64,000 nt of DNA from Flaccisagitta enflata (Eukaryota; Chaetognatha; Sagittoidea; Aphragmophora): assembly GCA_965153355.1 (NCBI GenBank), contig OZ231127.1, positions 22,692,001 through 22,756,000 on the forward strand, in the 5' to 3' direction. The position numbers were made by a program, and so were the translations under genes. Positions 18,577 to 29,269 of this stretch are shown in pieces (the first letter of the stretch is position 1; each line of letters opens with the position of its first letter). Below the pieces are notes generated by a model, which was not told where the DNA came from, searched no databases, and saw only the letters and a program-made list of their open reading frames with translations.

Positions 18577-21177
18577 AACAAGGCCAACACCTATAAGTCG
18601 CGTGCGAGACTTACTTACATAATTGCCTAATTATTTAAGTACGTTATTTCCTGTAATGATGATAATGACTATAATTACCTATTGACCTATAATTGCCTAT
18701 AATGACCTATGATTACCTATAATTACCTATAATTACCTATAATTACCCATAATCAAATAATGACCTATAAGTACCTATAAAGACCTGTGATTACCTATAA
18801 TTACATATGGACCAATAATTACCTATAATGAGATATGATTACCCATAATTACCCACAATTACCTATAATAACATAATGATCTATAATTACCTATAATGAC
18901 CTATGATTTCCTATAGTTACCTATAATTACCTATAATTACCCATAATTAAATAATGACCTATAAGTACCTATAAAGACCTATGATTACCTATAATTACAT
19001 ATCGACCAATAATTACCTATTATGACCTATGATTACCCATAACTACCCACAACTACCTTTAATTGCAAAATGACCTTTAATGACCTATGATTACCTATAA
19101 TTAACTGTAATTGCATAATGAGCTATAATTACCTATAATTACCTATGATTTGCTATAATTACCTAAAATTGAATATTGACCTATAATTACCTATAATTGT
19201 CTATCTACATATAATTACCTATAATGACCTATGATTACCTATAATTACCTATCATTACATAATGACCAATAATTACCTTTAATTACCTATGATTACCCAT
19301 AATTTCATAATGACCTATGATTACCTATAATTATCTAAAATGACCTATAATTACCTATTATTACATAATGACCTATAATTACCTATAATGATCCATAATT
19401 ATCTTTAATTACCTATGATTATCTATTATTACATAATGACCTATAAATAACAATAATGACCTATAATGACCTATAATGACCTTATAATGACCTATAACTA
19501 TATAATGACCTACCAGTAATGGCGGCTGTCGCCGTGAGGAAAAAAGTCGTAAGCGTTGGTCACTTTTCACCAAGCTGTTGTCTCTAGTCACTGCAAATCT
19601 TTTTTTCTTTTGAATTAAATTAAGAGCAATTGTATGTATTGATCGCATTGAAAATCAGAGGAAAATGGGACTGAGCCAAATGAGCGTGATGAGCTAAAAT
19701 GCTCATAACCACTAAACCAGACAACCAGCTTTACTCACTAAAATGCTTTCTTGTATCTACATGCTCCCATCAAAACATTTATCTTTCCCATTAAAAATCA
19801 GGGAAAAAAAAGACAGCTAAATGAGCTAAGTGAGCTAAAATGCTTAAAAATGCCTTTACAGATGAGCAGCTAGCTCACTGATATATTTTTATCTGCTTTA
19901 TTAAACAAGTTTCAAAATATTTATATCTATTTATCACGTTTGAAATAAAAAAAGAAATGAGCTAAATGAGCTAGAATCCTCTAAAACACCCTTACCGATG
20001 AGCAGGTTTGCTCATAAACATGTTTTCTTATATTTGCATGCTCAAACAACCATAAATACGCTCCTTTATTGATCCTACATAAAATCATGAAAAATCAAAA
20101 AAAATTCAATTTGCATTTTTCGTAAATAAATCTTTAAAAATTCATAACACGAAAAATATTTGTCCCAGAGACTTCTGCTTGGCGCCAAATGAAAGAGAAT
20201 TATCAAATTTACTCACCCTATGAATTTCATCGGAGGCCACAATCAGCCGGATGAGTTCCTCAACTTTCTAATAAGAAAATGAAAACCCTGTTTCTCTCGA
20301 ATATGTCAAAAAGTCGAAGACAGACTTCGACTTTTTTCCCGATAATTACCTGTAATTACCTATAATTACCTACAATCACCTATAATTACCTATGATTACA
20401 TACTGACCTATGATTACCAATAATGACCTATAATTGCATAATAACCTATAATTACCTATAATGACCTGTAATTACCTATAATTACCTATGATGACCTATA
20501 ATTACCTATAATTACCTATAATGACCTATAATTACCTATAATTACATAATTACCTATAATTACCTACAATGACCTATGATTGCAGTATTCTGTACCTGTA
20601 ATTGCATAGTAGACCTTTAATGACCTATAATTACCTATGATTACCCAAAATTGCATGATGACCTATAATTATGTAAATAAAAAGTGAAATAATTATATTG
20701 ACTAAAATGACTGAGAATGACTTAGAATGACTAAAATGACTTAAAATGATGTATAATGACTTATAATGACATAAAATGACTTCGAATGACTTAAAATGAC
20801 TTAAAATGTTGAAAAGGATTATATTGACTAAAATGACAATAATGACTTAAAATGACTTGGAATGACAAAAAATGCCTTAAAATCACTTGAAATGACTTAA
20901 AATCACTTGAAATGACTTAAAATAACTTTAAATGACATAGAATGACTTAAAATGATGAAAAGGACTATATTGACTAAAATGACAATAATGACTTAAAATG
21001 ACTTTGAATGACTTAGAATGACTTAAAATGACTTAGAATGACTAAAAATGACAAAAAATGACTTAAAGAAATAAAATTAATAAAAAAAGTAAAGTGTGAC
21101 CGACCGACCGACCGACCAACCGACCGACCGACCGACGGACAAAGCGGGTTGTAGAGTCGCGTGCATGCGACTAAAAA
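18577..21177 (+). mobile_element. Family H element(s) with giant AATTACCTAT array
   Basis: The left terminus AACAAGGCCAACACCTATAA, GTCGCGTGCGAGACTTA is at 18577. From 18640 to 19510 there is an array of about 10-bp CCTATAATTA/CCTATAATGA units, resumed at 20340-20690. From 20700 to 21060 comes an AATGACTTAA array. The right end has AAAGTAAAGTGTGACC, a GACC tetranucleotide run, GACAAAGCGGGTTGTAG, hairpin AGTCGCGTGCATGCGACT (21155-21172) and AAAAA. Between 19540 and 20340 lie a GAGCTAAATGAGCTA region and a remnant of the host exon unit. It is therefore either one element with captured host DNA or two elements merged. Confidence 0.7.
20160..20340 (+). repeat. Remnant of the linker-exon unit inside the family H array
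   Basis: TCTGCTTGGCGCCAAATGAA, ATCAAATTTACTCACC, GAGGCCACAATCAG and GTCAAAAAGTCGAAGACAG match the intron part of the units at 17210-17280 and 18000-18130. It is flanked on both sides by the CCTATAATTA array. Confidence 0.65.
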
Positions 21178-21375
21178 TTATGAAAATTCATAACTTGAAA
21201 AATTTGATGGAAGAGCATTCTGCTTTGCACCAAATGAAAGAAAATCATCAAATTTACTCACCAAATCAGTTCTGTTTGAGGCCAGATTTGATTGATTACG
21301 ATGCATAGTATGTACTCAAGAAAATGGAAAACCATGTTTTCTTGGAAAATGTCAAAAAGTCTGAGACTGACTTCG

Positions 21376-21744
21376 ATTTTTAGATGCGTCCTCGCATCTC
21401 TATAAGAGAGTCTGTCCGTCCGTCCGTGCGTCCCTCCTTCCGTCCGTCCGTCTGTCCGTCTGTCCGTCCGTCCATCCGTCCGTCCGTCCGTCCGTCCGTC
21501 CATCCGTCCGTGCGTCCGTCCGTCCGTCTGTCCGTCCGTCCGTCCGTCCGTCCGTCCGTTACGCCTCTTTGAAAATCGCAGTTTTTGGCACTTTTCAGTC
21601 GCGAGGAAGTCATGTATCAAATAATTAGAATATTTTGAGAGCCTCATTCGATACTATGTCTTCATCTGTCTGTCCGTCCAAGTCTAGCGCCAAAGTCAAT
21701 ACACGCAGAGACACAGGACGCATCGTTGCCAGATCGGGCTTGTT
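21376..21744 (-). mobile_element. Family H element inserted in a linker-exon unit
   Basis: The left side starts in a T-run, then hairpin AGATGCGTCCTCGCATCT (21382-21399), TCTATAAGAG and a long (GTCC)n/(GTCT)n tract (21411-21560). The right side ends GGACGCATCGTTGCCAGATC, GGGCTTGTT, the reverse complement of AACAAGCCC...GATGCGTCC. Other copies of the host unit read GACTTCAATTTTTTT directly into CCAATAAAGT (22385-22410), so the empty site is visible. Insertion is inside oligo-T with no clear target duplication. Confidence 0.75.
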
Positions 21745-21873
21745 TCCTAATAAACTGCTGGTTTTTCATTTTTCAAATATGGCCAGAAAAAAAGAAATTT
21801 GGGGTAAGAGTCAACCTAACCTTGCTCTACCAACTAAATGATACTATTCTATATTTACTAAAAACCTCCTCAG

Positions 21874-21945
21874 ATACGACCGTGGCTAACACTTGGACTG
21901 AACAACCATCAACAACAGCGACTTCAGGTGCTGCAACTCATGAAG
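21874..21945 (+). CDS. Thr/Ser-rich linker exon, copy 4 (GC donor)
   Basis: 72 bp after acceptor CCTCCTCAG, coding for TTVANTWTEQPSTTATSGAA then THE. The donor is GAAG|GCAATT where other copies have GTAATT or GTATTC, a GT-to-GC change. GC-AG introns are used at low frequency in animals and need strong flanking match, so this copy may be skipped or weakly used. No stop or frame change. Confidence 0.55.
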
Positions 21946-22309
21946 GCAATTTGAAATTGACAATGCACATTAGCTGGACTGATAAATTTGATGAAAATAC
22001 TGGGTCTTAAGATGATTCATAGCACAGTCTAGCTTCACTTGAGAGCATCTGCTAACAAGGCTTTTCTTGCTTTGAGACATGATTTGGAGAATTCCATCTT
22101 TTCTCTTCTGATTTCTTTGTTGATAAATCCCGATTCTGCTTGGAAGGCTTGTTGTTAGCAAAATTGATTTGGAATTTTTTGATGAAAAGATATAAGAATT
22201 AATAATTTCAAAAATTTTGATTGTAAAGTATTCTGCTTGTCGCAAAATGAAAGAAAATGATCAAATTTACTTACAATTTACTTACAGTATAGTTTGAGGC
22301 CACATATGA

Positions 22310-22420
22310 TTGATTAAGATGCATAGTATACACTCAAGAAAATGGAAAACCATGTTTCTTTGAAAAATGTCATAAAGTCTGTGACTGACTTCAATTTTTT
22401 TTACCAATAAAGTACTGGTC
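22310..22420 (+). repeat. Partial linker-exon unit
   Basis: ATGCATAGTATACACTCAAG, AACCATGTTTCTTTG and GTCTGTGACTGACTTCAATT match the first part of the unit. Family B begins right after AGTACTGG. Confidence 0.65.
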
Positions 22421-22421
22421 A

Positions 22422-23114
22422 TTGGGCAGCCCTGAAGGGGGGCAGCCCTGAAGGGCCCTGAAGGGGACAATGTCCTGTAGAACACAGGGGGAACATTTGC
22501 TTATCCGTCCGTTTGCCCATCTGTCCCCCCCCCGCCTTGGGACTCAAATCTCATCCTCAAATTCCAGTCTCAAGGCTCAAATCCCAGCCACTCGGCTTGA
22601 ATTTCTCAAGGCTCTAATCCCAGCCTCGAGGTGCAAATCCCAGCCTCGAGGCTCAAATCCAGCTTTAGGCTCAAGCAGGAGCTGGGATTTAGAAAGCAAA
22701 GGGCTGGGATTTAATCCGCAGCCTCCCTGGAGCTCAAATCCCAGCCTTGAGGCTGAAATCCCAGCCTTGAGGCTCAAATCCCTGCCTCAAGGCTCAAATA
22801 TCAGCCTCAAGGCTCAAATCCCAGCCCAAAGGCTCAAATCACAGCCCAAGGGTCAAATCCCATCCTCAAGGCGTAAATCCCAATCTCAAGGCTCGTATCC
22901 CAGCCTCGAGGCTCAAATCCCAGTCTCAAGGCCGGAAATCCCAGCCTTGAGGCTCAAATCTGCACACATGGACGGATAAATAAACAAAAGTCCCCCTGTG
23001 TTCTACAGGACATCCTCCCCTTTGGGGCCGCTGCCCTGCTATCCATCACCTACAATCACCAACATACATAGCAGAGCAATGGGTATCGCTGACCATATAT
23101 TGCTCTTGGGCGAC
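22422..23114. mobile_element. Family B element, copy 4
   Basis: GGGCAGCCCTGAAGGGG (duplicated twice at the start), GTCCTGTAGAACACAGGGGG, a short GTCC tract, then about 20 units of CAAGGCTCAAATCCCAGCCT, a near-regular 20-21-bp repeat. It closes with CCCCCTGTGTTCTACAGGAC, GGGGCCGCTGCCCTGC, GGTATCGCTGACCATATATT and GGGCGACTGG. It has inserted in a linker-exon unit whose remainder resumes at about 23120. Confidence 0.65.
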
Positions 23115-23220
23115 TGGCTATTCTATTCTCAAACATGGCCAGGATAAAAAATTTGGTCAGAGTCAACCCAACCTTTCTCTATCAACTAAATGATATTGTG
23201 AACCGCCTTAGATACCACAG
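23115..23220 (+). pseudogene. Truncated fifth linker exon
   Basis: TCTCAAACATGGCCAGG...TTGGTCAGAGTCAACCCAAC matches the intron before each linker exon. The acceptor here reads CCGCCTTAG and is followed by only ATACCACAG of the exon before unrelated repeat sequence starts at about 23221. It cannot make the linker. Confidence 0.65.
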
Positions 23221-23240
23221 ATTTTGGATCCATGTGCAAA

Positions 23241-23640
23241 GAATTGGGAAGCAAATGACCCTTTTGGGGCAGAGGCTCCAAAGGGGTCGGTGACCAATGC
23301 TTTAACACATATGGGGAACTTTCTACTCCTTCTTCTTCTCCCTCCGTCCCCTCCTGACTCAGATCCTGGCCTAAATCCCAGTCTACCGGCCCAGATACCA
23401 GCCTTGAGGCCCAAATCCCAGCCTCGCACCCAATTTCCATTCTTGAGGCCCAAATCCCATGCCCAAGACTTAAGTCCGATCTTCTTGGACCAAATCTCAG
23501 CCTTAAGGCCCAAATCTCAGCCTCAAGGCACAGATTCCAGCCTTGAGGCCCGAATTCAAGCCTCAAGCCCAACTTCTAGCCTCAAGGTCAAAATCCAGCC
23601 TCAAGGCACATATCTCAGCTCAAATGATCAAGTCCTAACC
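23241..23640. mobile_element. Family B variant (ACACATATGGGG type)
   Basis: CCCTTTTGGGGCAGAGGCTCC, GGTGACCAATGCTTTAACAC, ATATGGGGAACTTTCT, TCCGTCCCCTCC, then CAAATCCCAGCCTTGAGGCC-type units. The opening matches 28505-28560. The right terminus is not seen. Confidence 0.5.
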
Positions 23641-24278
23641 GCTAGAGGTAACACCTGTCCAACAATGATTGTCAAGGTAGTACCACAACTCTAGCTACAT
23701 TATCACTGGTGTTGTAGATTAATTCAAATCCCTGATTCTTGGATATTATTGGATATCAGTCAGGTTTTTTCAAGTATAATGCACATAAATTTTCATACTT
23801 TTCCCGAATTTGGATGCTTATTCACAGATTTATTACAACTTGACCACTGACCAACAACACCAAAGTATCAATTTTTCTACACCTTTGTTTTAAATTTCTA
23901 AAACCTTCATTTTTAAGAATTCAATCAAAAGCCATGGGCAATTTAAAAAACTTTTCATAAATAAACTTTTTAGTCGCGAAATCCGTATCTGATTATCTAT
24001 GTTTATACAGATTTATAGAGTATCATACAGATTTGAAGTAATTGAGGTTTTCTGGTAATTTTGTAGTGATTTGCATAAAAAATATTTCTACGGTTTTTAA
24101 TCATATTTGGTTTAGCATTAAGCAATTCAGGTAAAACTCATTAGCAAAATGAAAAATCTTTAAAACTCTAACTGGGGGAAAAATTTGATTAAAGTTGCTA
24201 ATTTGCATTCCGATTTGACAGTTGATCTTTTGACAATAATTGTGGGGCAGGTGTTAGGAGAAAATTTGTGCGTAATTT

Positions 24279-24392
24279 GTGGGAAAGCATAGGTCATTGA
24301 CCCCTTTGGAGCCGCTGCCCAACTCCCTCCCGCACAACCCACTTAGGCAGGGCATAGGTATCGCTGACCATCTAACGATTTTGCGACTATTA
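24279..24392. mobile_element. Family B variant terminus
   Basis: GAAAGCATAGGTCATTGACC, CCTTTGGAGCCGCTGCCC, GGCAGGGCATAGGTATCGCT, GACCATCTAACGATTTTGCG, ACTATTA. It matches the right part of 28890-29030. It lies just upstream of the fibrinogen exon, in the intron. Confidence 0.55.
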
Positions 24393-24451
24393 TTGGTCTG
24401 TCCTATGTCTGCATATCTCTAATTCTATCATCCTATAATTCTATCATCTAG

Positions 24452-24569
24452 CATTTGCTGATGGATGGACGTTAGTGCTGAGGCATAACTTCACAGTGCC
24501 TGAATCATCACAATTCGACGATGGCCTGTGGAGTGATTATCGCAATGGATTTGGTTCATCTATACAAAA
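24452..24569 (+). CDS. Fibrinogen-related domain, exon a
   Basis: It follows a CTATCATCTAG acceptor and ends CAAAA|GTATGT, phase 1 in and phase 2 out. The coded sequence has DGWTLVLRHNFTVP and FDDGLWSDYRNGFG, matching the fibrinogen C-terminal block D-G-G-W-T-x-x-x-R-R...W-x-D-Y-x-x-G-F-G. One N-glycosylation sequon (NFT) is present. The incoming phase 1 matches the outgoing phase of the linker exons (a G completed by CA gives Ala). The usual start of the domain (the Cys and G-V-Y-x-I segment, about 40 residues) is not encoded here or in any exon I could find nearby, so an upstream exon is missing or the domain is shortened. Confidence 0.85.
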
Positions 24570-24774
24570 GTATGTGCAATGTGATCGATTTGATGATATG
24601 ATATTGCCAAATGTCGGAAAGAACTCTGACAATGATCTGATGATATGAAACAAACATGCATCAAGCATCAGCAGTAAAAAGACTATTGTACTTTTCAGTC
24701 AGTTGAATCCACATATTGGCAATACATACACAATGTGTATTACACATTCATCTAAGAATGCACGCTTAAACACA

Positions 24775-24972
<198 letters not shown>

Positions 24973-25144
24973 AGTCATTTTCATTTTTTCTCCTATTGTA
25001 CATCTAAAATTTTCAGTGTATTTCACTTCAAATTAGCCACTGGTTACTAGAGTTGGGAGAACTTATGTCGTGACTGTCGGAATCGACAGTCACACCCCAT
25101 GGTGTCGCTCACTCGACATCATGGTCAAAAACCGTCACGACCTA

Positions 25145-25148
<4 letters not shown>

Positions 25149-25231
<83 letters not shown>
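25149..25231. repeat. (CT)n microsatellite
   Basis: About 41 CT units in the same intron; the plus strand is pyrimidine-only. Confidence 0.95.
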
Positions 25232-25235
<4 letters not shown>

Positions 25236-25804
25236 AATCCAGGATCACCTACGATTTTTTTTTCTTGCTCACTGACAAGATTCTCTCCTAGTCCGATTGT
25301 TTCTATCCTTCTAAAACATGCGCAAAAAGGAAAAATGTTACAAGCTTATCATTCTTTCATTCATTCATTTACTCATTCATTCATTCATTCACTCATTCAT
25401 TTACTCATTCATTCATTCATACATCCTGTGTTAATTCTTGTAGCATATATCAGTGACATATGTCAACTGAGACTGAGAGGGAACCAAATTTTAAGAAAAA
25501 TCACGTTTTACAGTCTGCTGCACAATGCAGAAACAGAACGGAAGTAGCATGACAGCAATGACATTTAGCAGTGATGATGTCGAAACTTATAAGAAGACAT
25601 TTAAGGGAAACGAAACTTTTGATAACTAATTCGTTTTTAGCTAGTGTCGATGATCTCTAATGCACACACAAGCACACTCATAACACTCCACTGACATTCG
25701 TTTAAATTACATGCCTTATAAGCGGGCATGCCTATTTTTGCGATCGCGCTATAGCGGTGCTCCACTGGAGTTCCATGTTTTCAATCAATTTCCTTTTTCC
25801 ACAG

Positions 25805-26270
25805 AATCTTCTGGCTTGGCCTTGAGGAATTACATCAGTTGACTTCCCTCGGCGAATGGACGCTGAAAGTCAGAGTCAAGTGGGACAAAAACAACTATTA
25901 TCCAGGTTGTTTGTGTGGGCCAGATTCCCGCGCCGGTACATACGGGGAATCTGAATGGGATGATTTCAAAGTCGGGTCAGAAGCGACCAACTACACACTC
26001 GGAATCGGAAACCAAACGAGCAAGGACAACTGGGAAGGAGATCCTTTTCATAGTTCAAATCACAATGGGATGCAATTCTCAACTCGGGATCGTGACCATG
26101 ATAGGTATAGTGGGGTCAACTGCGCATCTTTGACTAATGCAGGATGGTGGTTCAACTTCAACTATTGTAGTCACATTTGTTTAACATGCAATCGACCAAT
26201 TCCTGCTATACACGATGGCATCAAATGGCGACTTCCTTCGTTGGCTGAAATGTGGATCAAAAAAGTCTAA
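25805..26270 (+). CDS. Fibrinogen-related domain, terminal exon
   Basis: Acceptor TTTTTCCACAG. Phase 2 joins exon a so that the sequence continues IFWLGLEELHQLTSLGEWTL, the canonical F-W-L-G-x-E-x-(I/L)-H-x-L-T block. Further on: DDFKVGSEATNYTLG, NGMQFSTRDRDHDR (the calcium-loop region D-x-D-x-D), NCA, GWWFN, and near the end HDGIKW...LAEMWIKK, matching the G-I-x-W and E-M-x-I-x-P end of the fold. Sequons NYT and NQT are present. The final part has extra or shifted Cys residues (YCSHICLTCNRP) where most family members have C-x-x-x-N-L-N-G-x-Y, so the binding pocket is atypical. Stop TAA at 26268-26270. Product: secreted ficolin/tenascin-like lectin or FReD protein, probably extracellular recognition; ligand unknown. 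Confidence 0.9.
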
Positions 26271-26271
26271 T

Positions 26272-26813
26272 AACAAGGCCAACACCTATAAGTCGCGTGC
26301 GAAACTTAAATACGTAATTACTTTAATAGTTTTTATTACATAACCACATAACTAAAATGACTTTTATTGAATTTAATTTATATAACATGACTTAGAATAA
26401 TTTAAAATGACCTAAAATGACTCAAAATGACCTTATTTGACTTGAATTGACCTAAAATGACTAAAACGATTTAGTGACTAAAATGATTTAAATTGACTTA
26501 AATTGACTTAAAATGACTTTAAATGACTTAAATTGACCTAGAATTACTGAAATTGAATTTAGCTGACCTAAATTGACTTAAACAGACCTAAAATCACTAA
26601 AATGATGAAAACTATTAAAATAACTCAAATGACTTAAATTGACTTAGACTGACTTAAAATGACTTAAGATGATCTAATTTTACCTTAAATGACCTAATTG
26701 ACTTAAAATGAGTTAGTAGGAATAAAATGAATAAAAAAAGTAAAGTGTGACCGACGGACCGACGGACCGACGGACAAAGCGGGGTGTAGAGTCGCGTAGC
26801 ACGCGACTAAAAA
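26272..26813 (+). mobile_element. Family H element immediately after the fibrinogen stop codon
   Basis: It begins AACAAGGCCAACACCTATAA, one base after the TAA. The interior is an array of about 10-11-bp AAATGACTTA/AATTGACTTA units (26345-26710). It ends AAAAAAAGTAAAGTGTGACC, GACGGACCGACGGACAAAGC, GGGGTGTAG, hairpin AGTCGCGTAGCACGCGACT (26790-26808) and AAAAA. Both termini are complete, 542 bp. It would form the start of the 3' UTR of the fibrinogen-related mRNA. Confidence 0.8.
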
Positions 26814-26944
26814 CGATTTTAAACACAAAAAGTCTTTCTCACAGTTCTGTTTTTCAATTTCTTTGTTAGAAAGTCTTTCCCACATTTATCTCAAATTAAC
26901 AAAATTATTAGAAAAATTATTGAAAAAAAAAAGGTCGAAGCTTT

Positions 26945-26948
<4 letters not shown>

Positions 26949-27038
<90 letters not shown>

Positions 27039-27105
27039 CAATTGTACAGTTGTATTTACAGCAATGAGGACTAATAAATGTAAATGCTTTAAATGCTTTT
27101 AATGC

Positions 27106-27182
<77 letters not shown>
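26949..27182. repeat. Two (CT)n microsatellites
   Basis: 26949-27035 and 27104-27182, separated by about 70 bp of unique sequence. Ser/Leu and Arg/Glu ORFs across them are artefacts. Confidence 0.95.
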
Positions 27183-27185
<3 letters not shown>

Positions 27186-27429
27186 ATAGAGACAGAGACA
27201 AAGACAGAGACAGAGAAAGATACAGGTACAGGCCTCTTGATTATTCTTTCCTGCTGAGCTGCCACAATTTTCAAGAAGAATCTGCTGACTGCCATTTTTT
27301 TTCTAACTCTCTTATACCTTGTCCTTATTTTAGATATTGTTGAGAAGTAATGTTGTCCAACTTTAATAAGTTAACTCGGTAAGAAGTAATTTTTTTCTCA
27401 CCCTTCAATAAAGAAGTGTCTTTTCACTT

Positions 27430-27720
27430 CTTGCCTAAAAAAACTCCTCCTTCTTCTCTCTTCCTCTTCTTCTTTCTTCTTCTTCTTTCTTCCTTCTTCT
27501 TCTTTCCTTCTTCTTATTCTTCTTTTTCTTTTTTCTTCTTCTTCTTTCTCTCTTCTTCTTCTTCTTCTTCTTCTTCTTCTTCTTCTTCTTCTTCTTCTTC
27601 TTCTTCATCTTCTTGTAGCTGCCGAGTGCCGATACCCTCAAAAGCATTTTTCCTTCTCTTTCCTTTTTTTCTTCTTTTCCATCTTTTTTCCTTCTTTCTT
27701 TCTTTTTTTTTCTTTTTCCA
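27430..27720. repeat. (CTT)n-rich tract
   Basis: Mixed CTT/TTCC/TTTC pyrimidine tract with a pure (CTT)n core at about 27555-27607. Poly-Ser/Phe and poly-Lys/Glu ORFs are artefacts. Confidence 0.9.
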
Positions 27721-27724
27721 TCTT

Positions 27725-28475
27725 TTGGCAGCGGCCCCGTGGACGGTCCTGTAGAACGCTGTGGGCACTTCGTCCGTTCGTCCGTCTGCTCGTTAGGTCC
27801 CTCCTCTTCATCAGACCCCTCAGGCCTCAAATCTGGCCTCTCAGGCCTCAAATCCAGCCTCTCAGGTCTCAAATCCAGCCTCCCAGGCTTCTACCTTGGC
27901 CTCCCAGGCCTCAAATCTGGCCTCCTCTCAGGCCTCAAATCAAATCTGGCCTCTCAGGCCTCAATCTGGCCTCTCAGGCCTTTCAGGCTCCTGAATCTGG
28001 CTCTCTCTCAGGCCTCAAATCTGGCCTCTCAGGCCTCAAATCTGGCTTCTCAGCCCTCAAATCCAAATTCTCAGGCCTCAAACCTGGACTCTCATGCCTC
28101 AAATTAGGCCTCTCAGGCCTCAAATCAGCCATCTAAACCCCACCTGCTGCCTCAGCTTCAAATCAGTCCTCTGGCCTTTCAAGCCTTAATCCAGCTCTCT
28201 CAAGCCTCGTTGGGCCCTTCCTGCTTCCACCGGCATTCTCAGGCCTTATATCAGCCTCTTTCTTAGACTCTCAGTTTAGGCTCTGAATGCCTTCAGTCAG
28301 CCTCTTGAAGGCCTCTATAGCATCTCATCCACTTCTTCAGGTAGGACGAACGAAGGTCCCCCTTGTGTTCTACAGGATTGCCTTTCAGTCATGTCCTGCT
28401 TCCTCACCTAAATTCACAATCACTCAAAGCAGGGCAACGGGTATCGCTGACTACATATTGCCCTTGGGCGACCTG
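27725..28475. mobile_element. Family B element, copy 5 (complete)
   Basis: GGCAGCGGCCCCGTGGACGG, TCCTGTAGAACGCTGTGGGC, CGTCCGTTCGTCCGTC, then an array of CTCTCAGGCCTCAAATCTGG units (27815-28130) degrading to 28330. It closes with CCCCCTTGTGTTCTACAGGA, GCAGGGCAACGGGTATCGCT, ATTGCCCTTGGGCGACCTGT. The hairpin elements CCTGT/ACAGC and the palindromic GGCC core are visible at both ends. Confidence 0.7.
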
Positions 28476-28504
28476 TTTCTTGCTGTTTCTTTTTTATAGT
28501 GGTC

Positions 28505-29030
28505 TCTGACATGTCGATGACCTATGCTTTCACACATATGGGGAATTTTCTCCTTCTCCTTCTCCTTCTCCTTCTTCTTCTCCGTCCCCTCAAACTGTCT
28601 CGAGGCCTGAATTCTCAAGGCTCAAATCCAGGCCTCAAATCCCAGCCTCGAGGCTCAAATCCTGCCTCGAGGCCCAAATCCTAGCATAAAGGCCAAAATC
28701 ATAGCCTGGCAGACTAGATCCCAGCCTTGAGACTAAATTCAGCCTTGAGTGTCCAAATCCCAGGCTTAAAGAGGCTGGATCCCAACCTTGAGGCTGAGAT
28801 TTGGCCAAGGCTGAGATGTGGGGCCTCAAGGCTGTGGATTTTGGCCTTCATGATTGCTAGGATTTGGGCCTCGAGACTGGAGGAGAAGGAGAAAATTCCC
28901 CATATGTGTGAAAGCATAGGTCATCGACCCCTTCGGGGCCGCTGCCCTGCTTCCCCCTCAACTTTAAGCACAACCTACTCAGGCAGGGCACGGGTACCGC
29001 TGACCATCTGACGCTTTTGCGACTATTTTC
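28505..29030. mobile_element. Family B variant, ACACATATGGGG type
   Basis: Left: GTCGATGACCTATGCTTTCA, CACATATGGGGAATTTTCTC. Array: CTCAAATCCCAGCCTCGAGG units that switch orientation near 28740 (then GAGGCTGAGATTTGG). Right: the exact inverted motif GAAAATTCCCCATATGTGTG, AAAGCATAGGTCATCGACCC, CTTCGGGGCCGCTGCCCTGC, GGGCACGGGTACCGCTGACC and CGCTTTTGCGACTATTTTC. The long inverted termini and the array inversion give it an overall palindromic layout. Confidence 0.65.
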
Positions 29031-29087
29031 TTCTTTTCCCTCTTTTTTTTTCCGTTCACTTTTCCTTTCTGCCAGCTGCCGATTCCC

Positions 29088-29243
29088 AACAAGGCTGGAT
29101 ACACGCCAATACATTGCTGCGGACGGGTGGGCAGGGTGGAAATGTCGTTGCCTACTTTCAACTTGATGACCCTGACGGACTGCTTGACTGATGGACCAAC
29201 AGACGGACAAAGCCTCTTATAGAGTTGCGTGTCCCCAACTAAA
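29088..29243 (+). mobile_element. Family H element, minimal copy
   Basis: AACAAGGCTGGATACACGCC, TTGCTGCGGACGGGTGGGCA, about 60 bp of unique DNA, GACGGACTGCTTGACTGATG, GACCAACAGACGGACAAAGC, CTCTTATAG, imperfect hairpin AGTTGCGTGTCCCCAACT (29222-29239) and AAA. Only about 156 bp, with no internal array. Confidence 0.7.
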
Positions 29244-29269
29244 GATTGTTGATCCTTTCTAAAGCACGA

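Noticed and set aside
18640-19510. CRISPR-like array
   Set aside because: The CCTATAATTA units are about 10 bp with no alternating spacers, and the context is animal nuclear DNA.
21258-21647. Asp-Gly-Arg-Thr repeat ORFs
   Set aside because: They are translation of the GTCC/GGAC tetranucleotide tract of a family H element.
23020-23095. tRNA-derived promoter in the GGGTATCGCTGACC block of family B
   Set aside because: It does not match the tRNA B box GGTTCGANTCC, no A box is placed correctly, and no cloverleaf can be drawn.
27435-27872. Poly-Lys/Glu and poly-Ser ORFs over CTT/GAA tracts (also 29274-29721, 43408-43803, 51603-52226)
   Set aside because: Low-complexity artefacts without unique domains.
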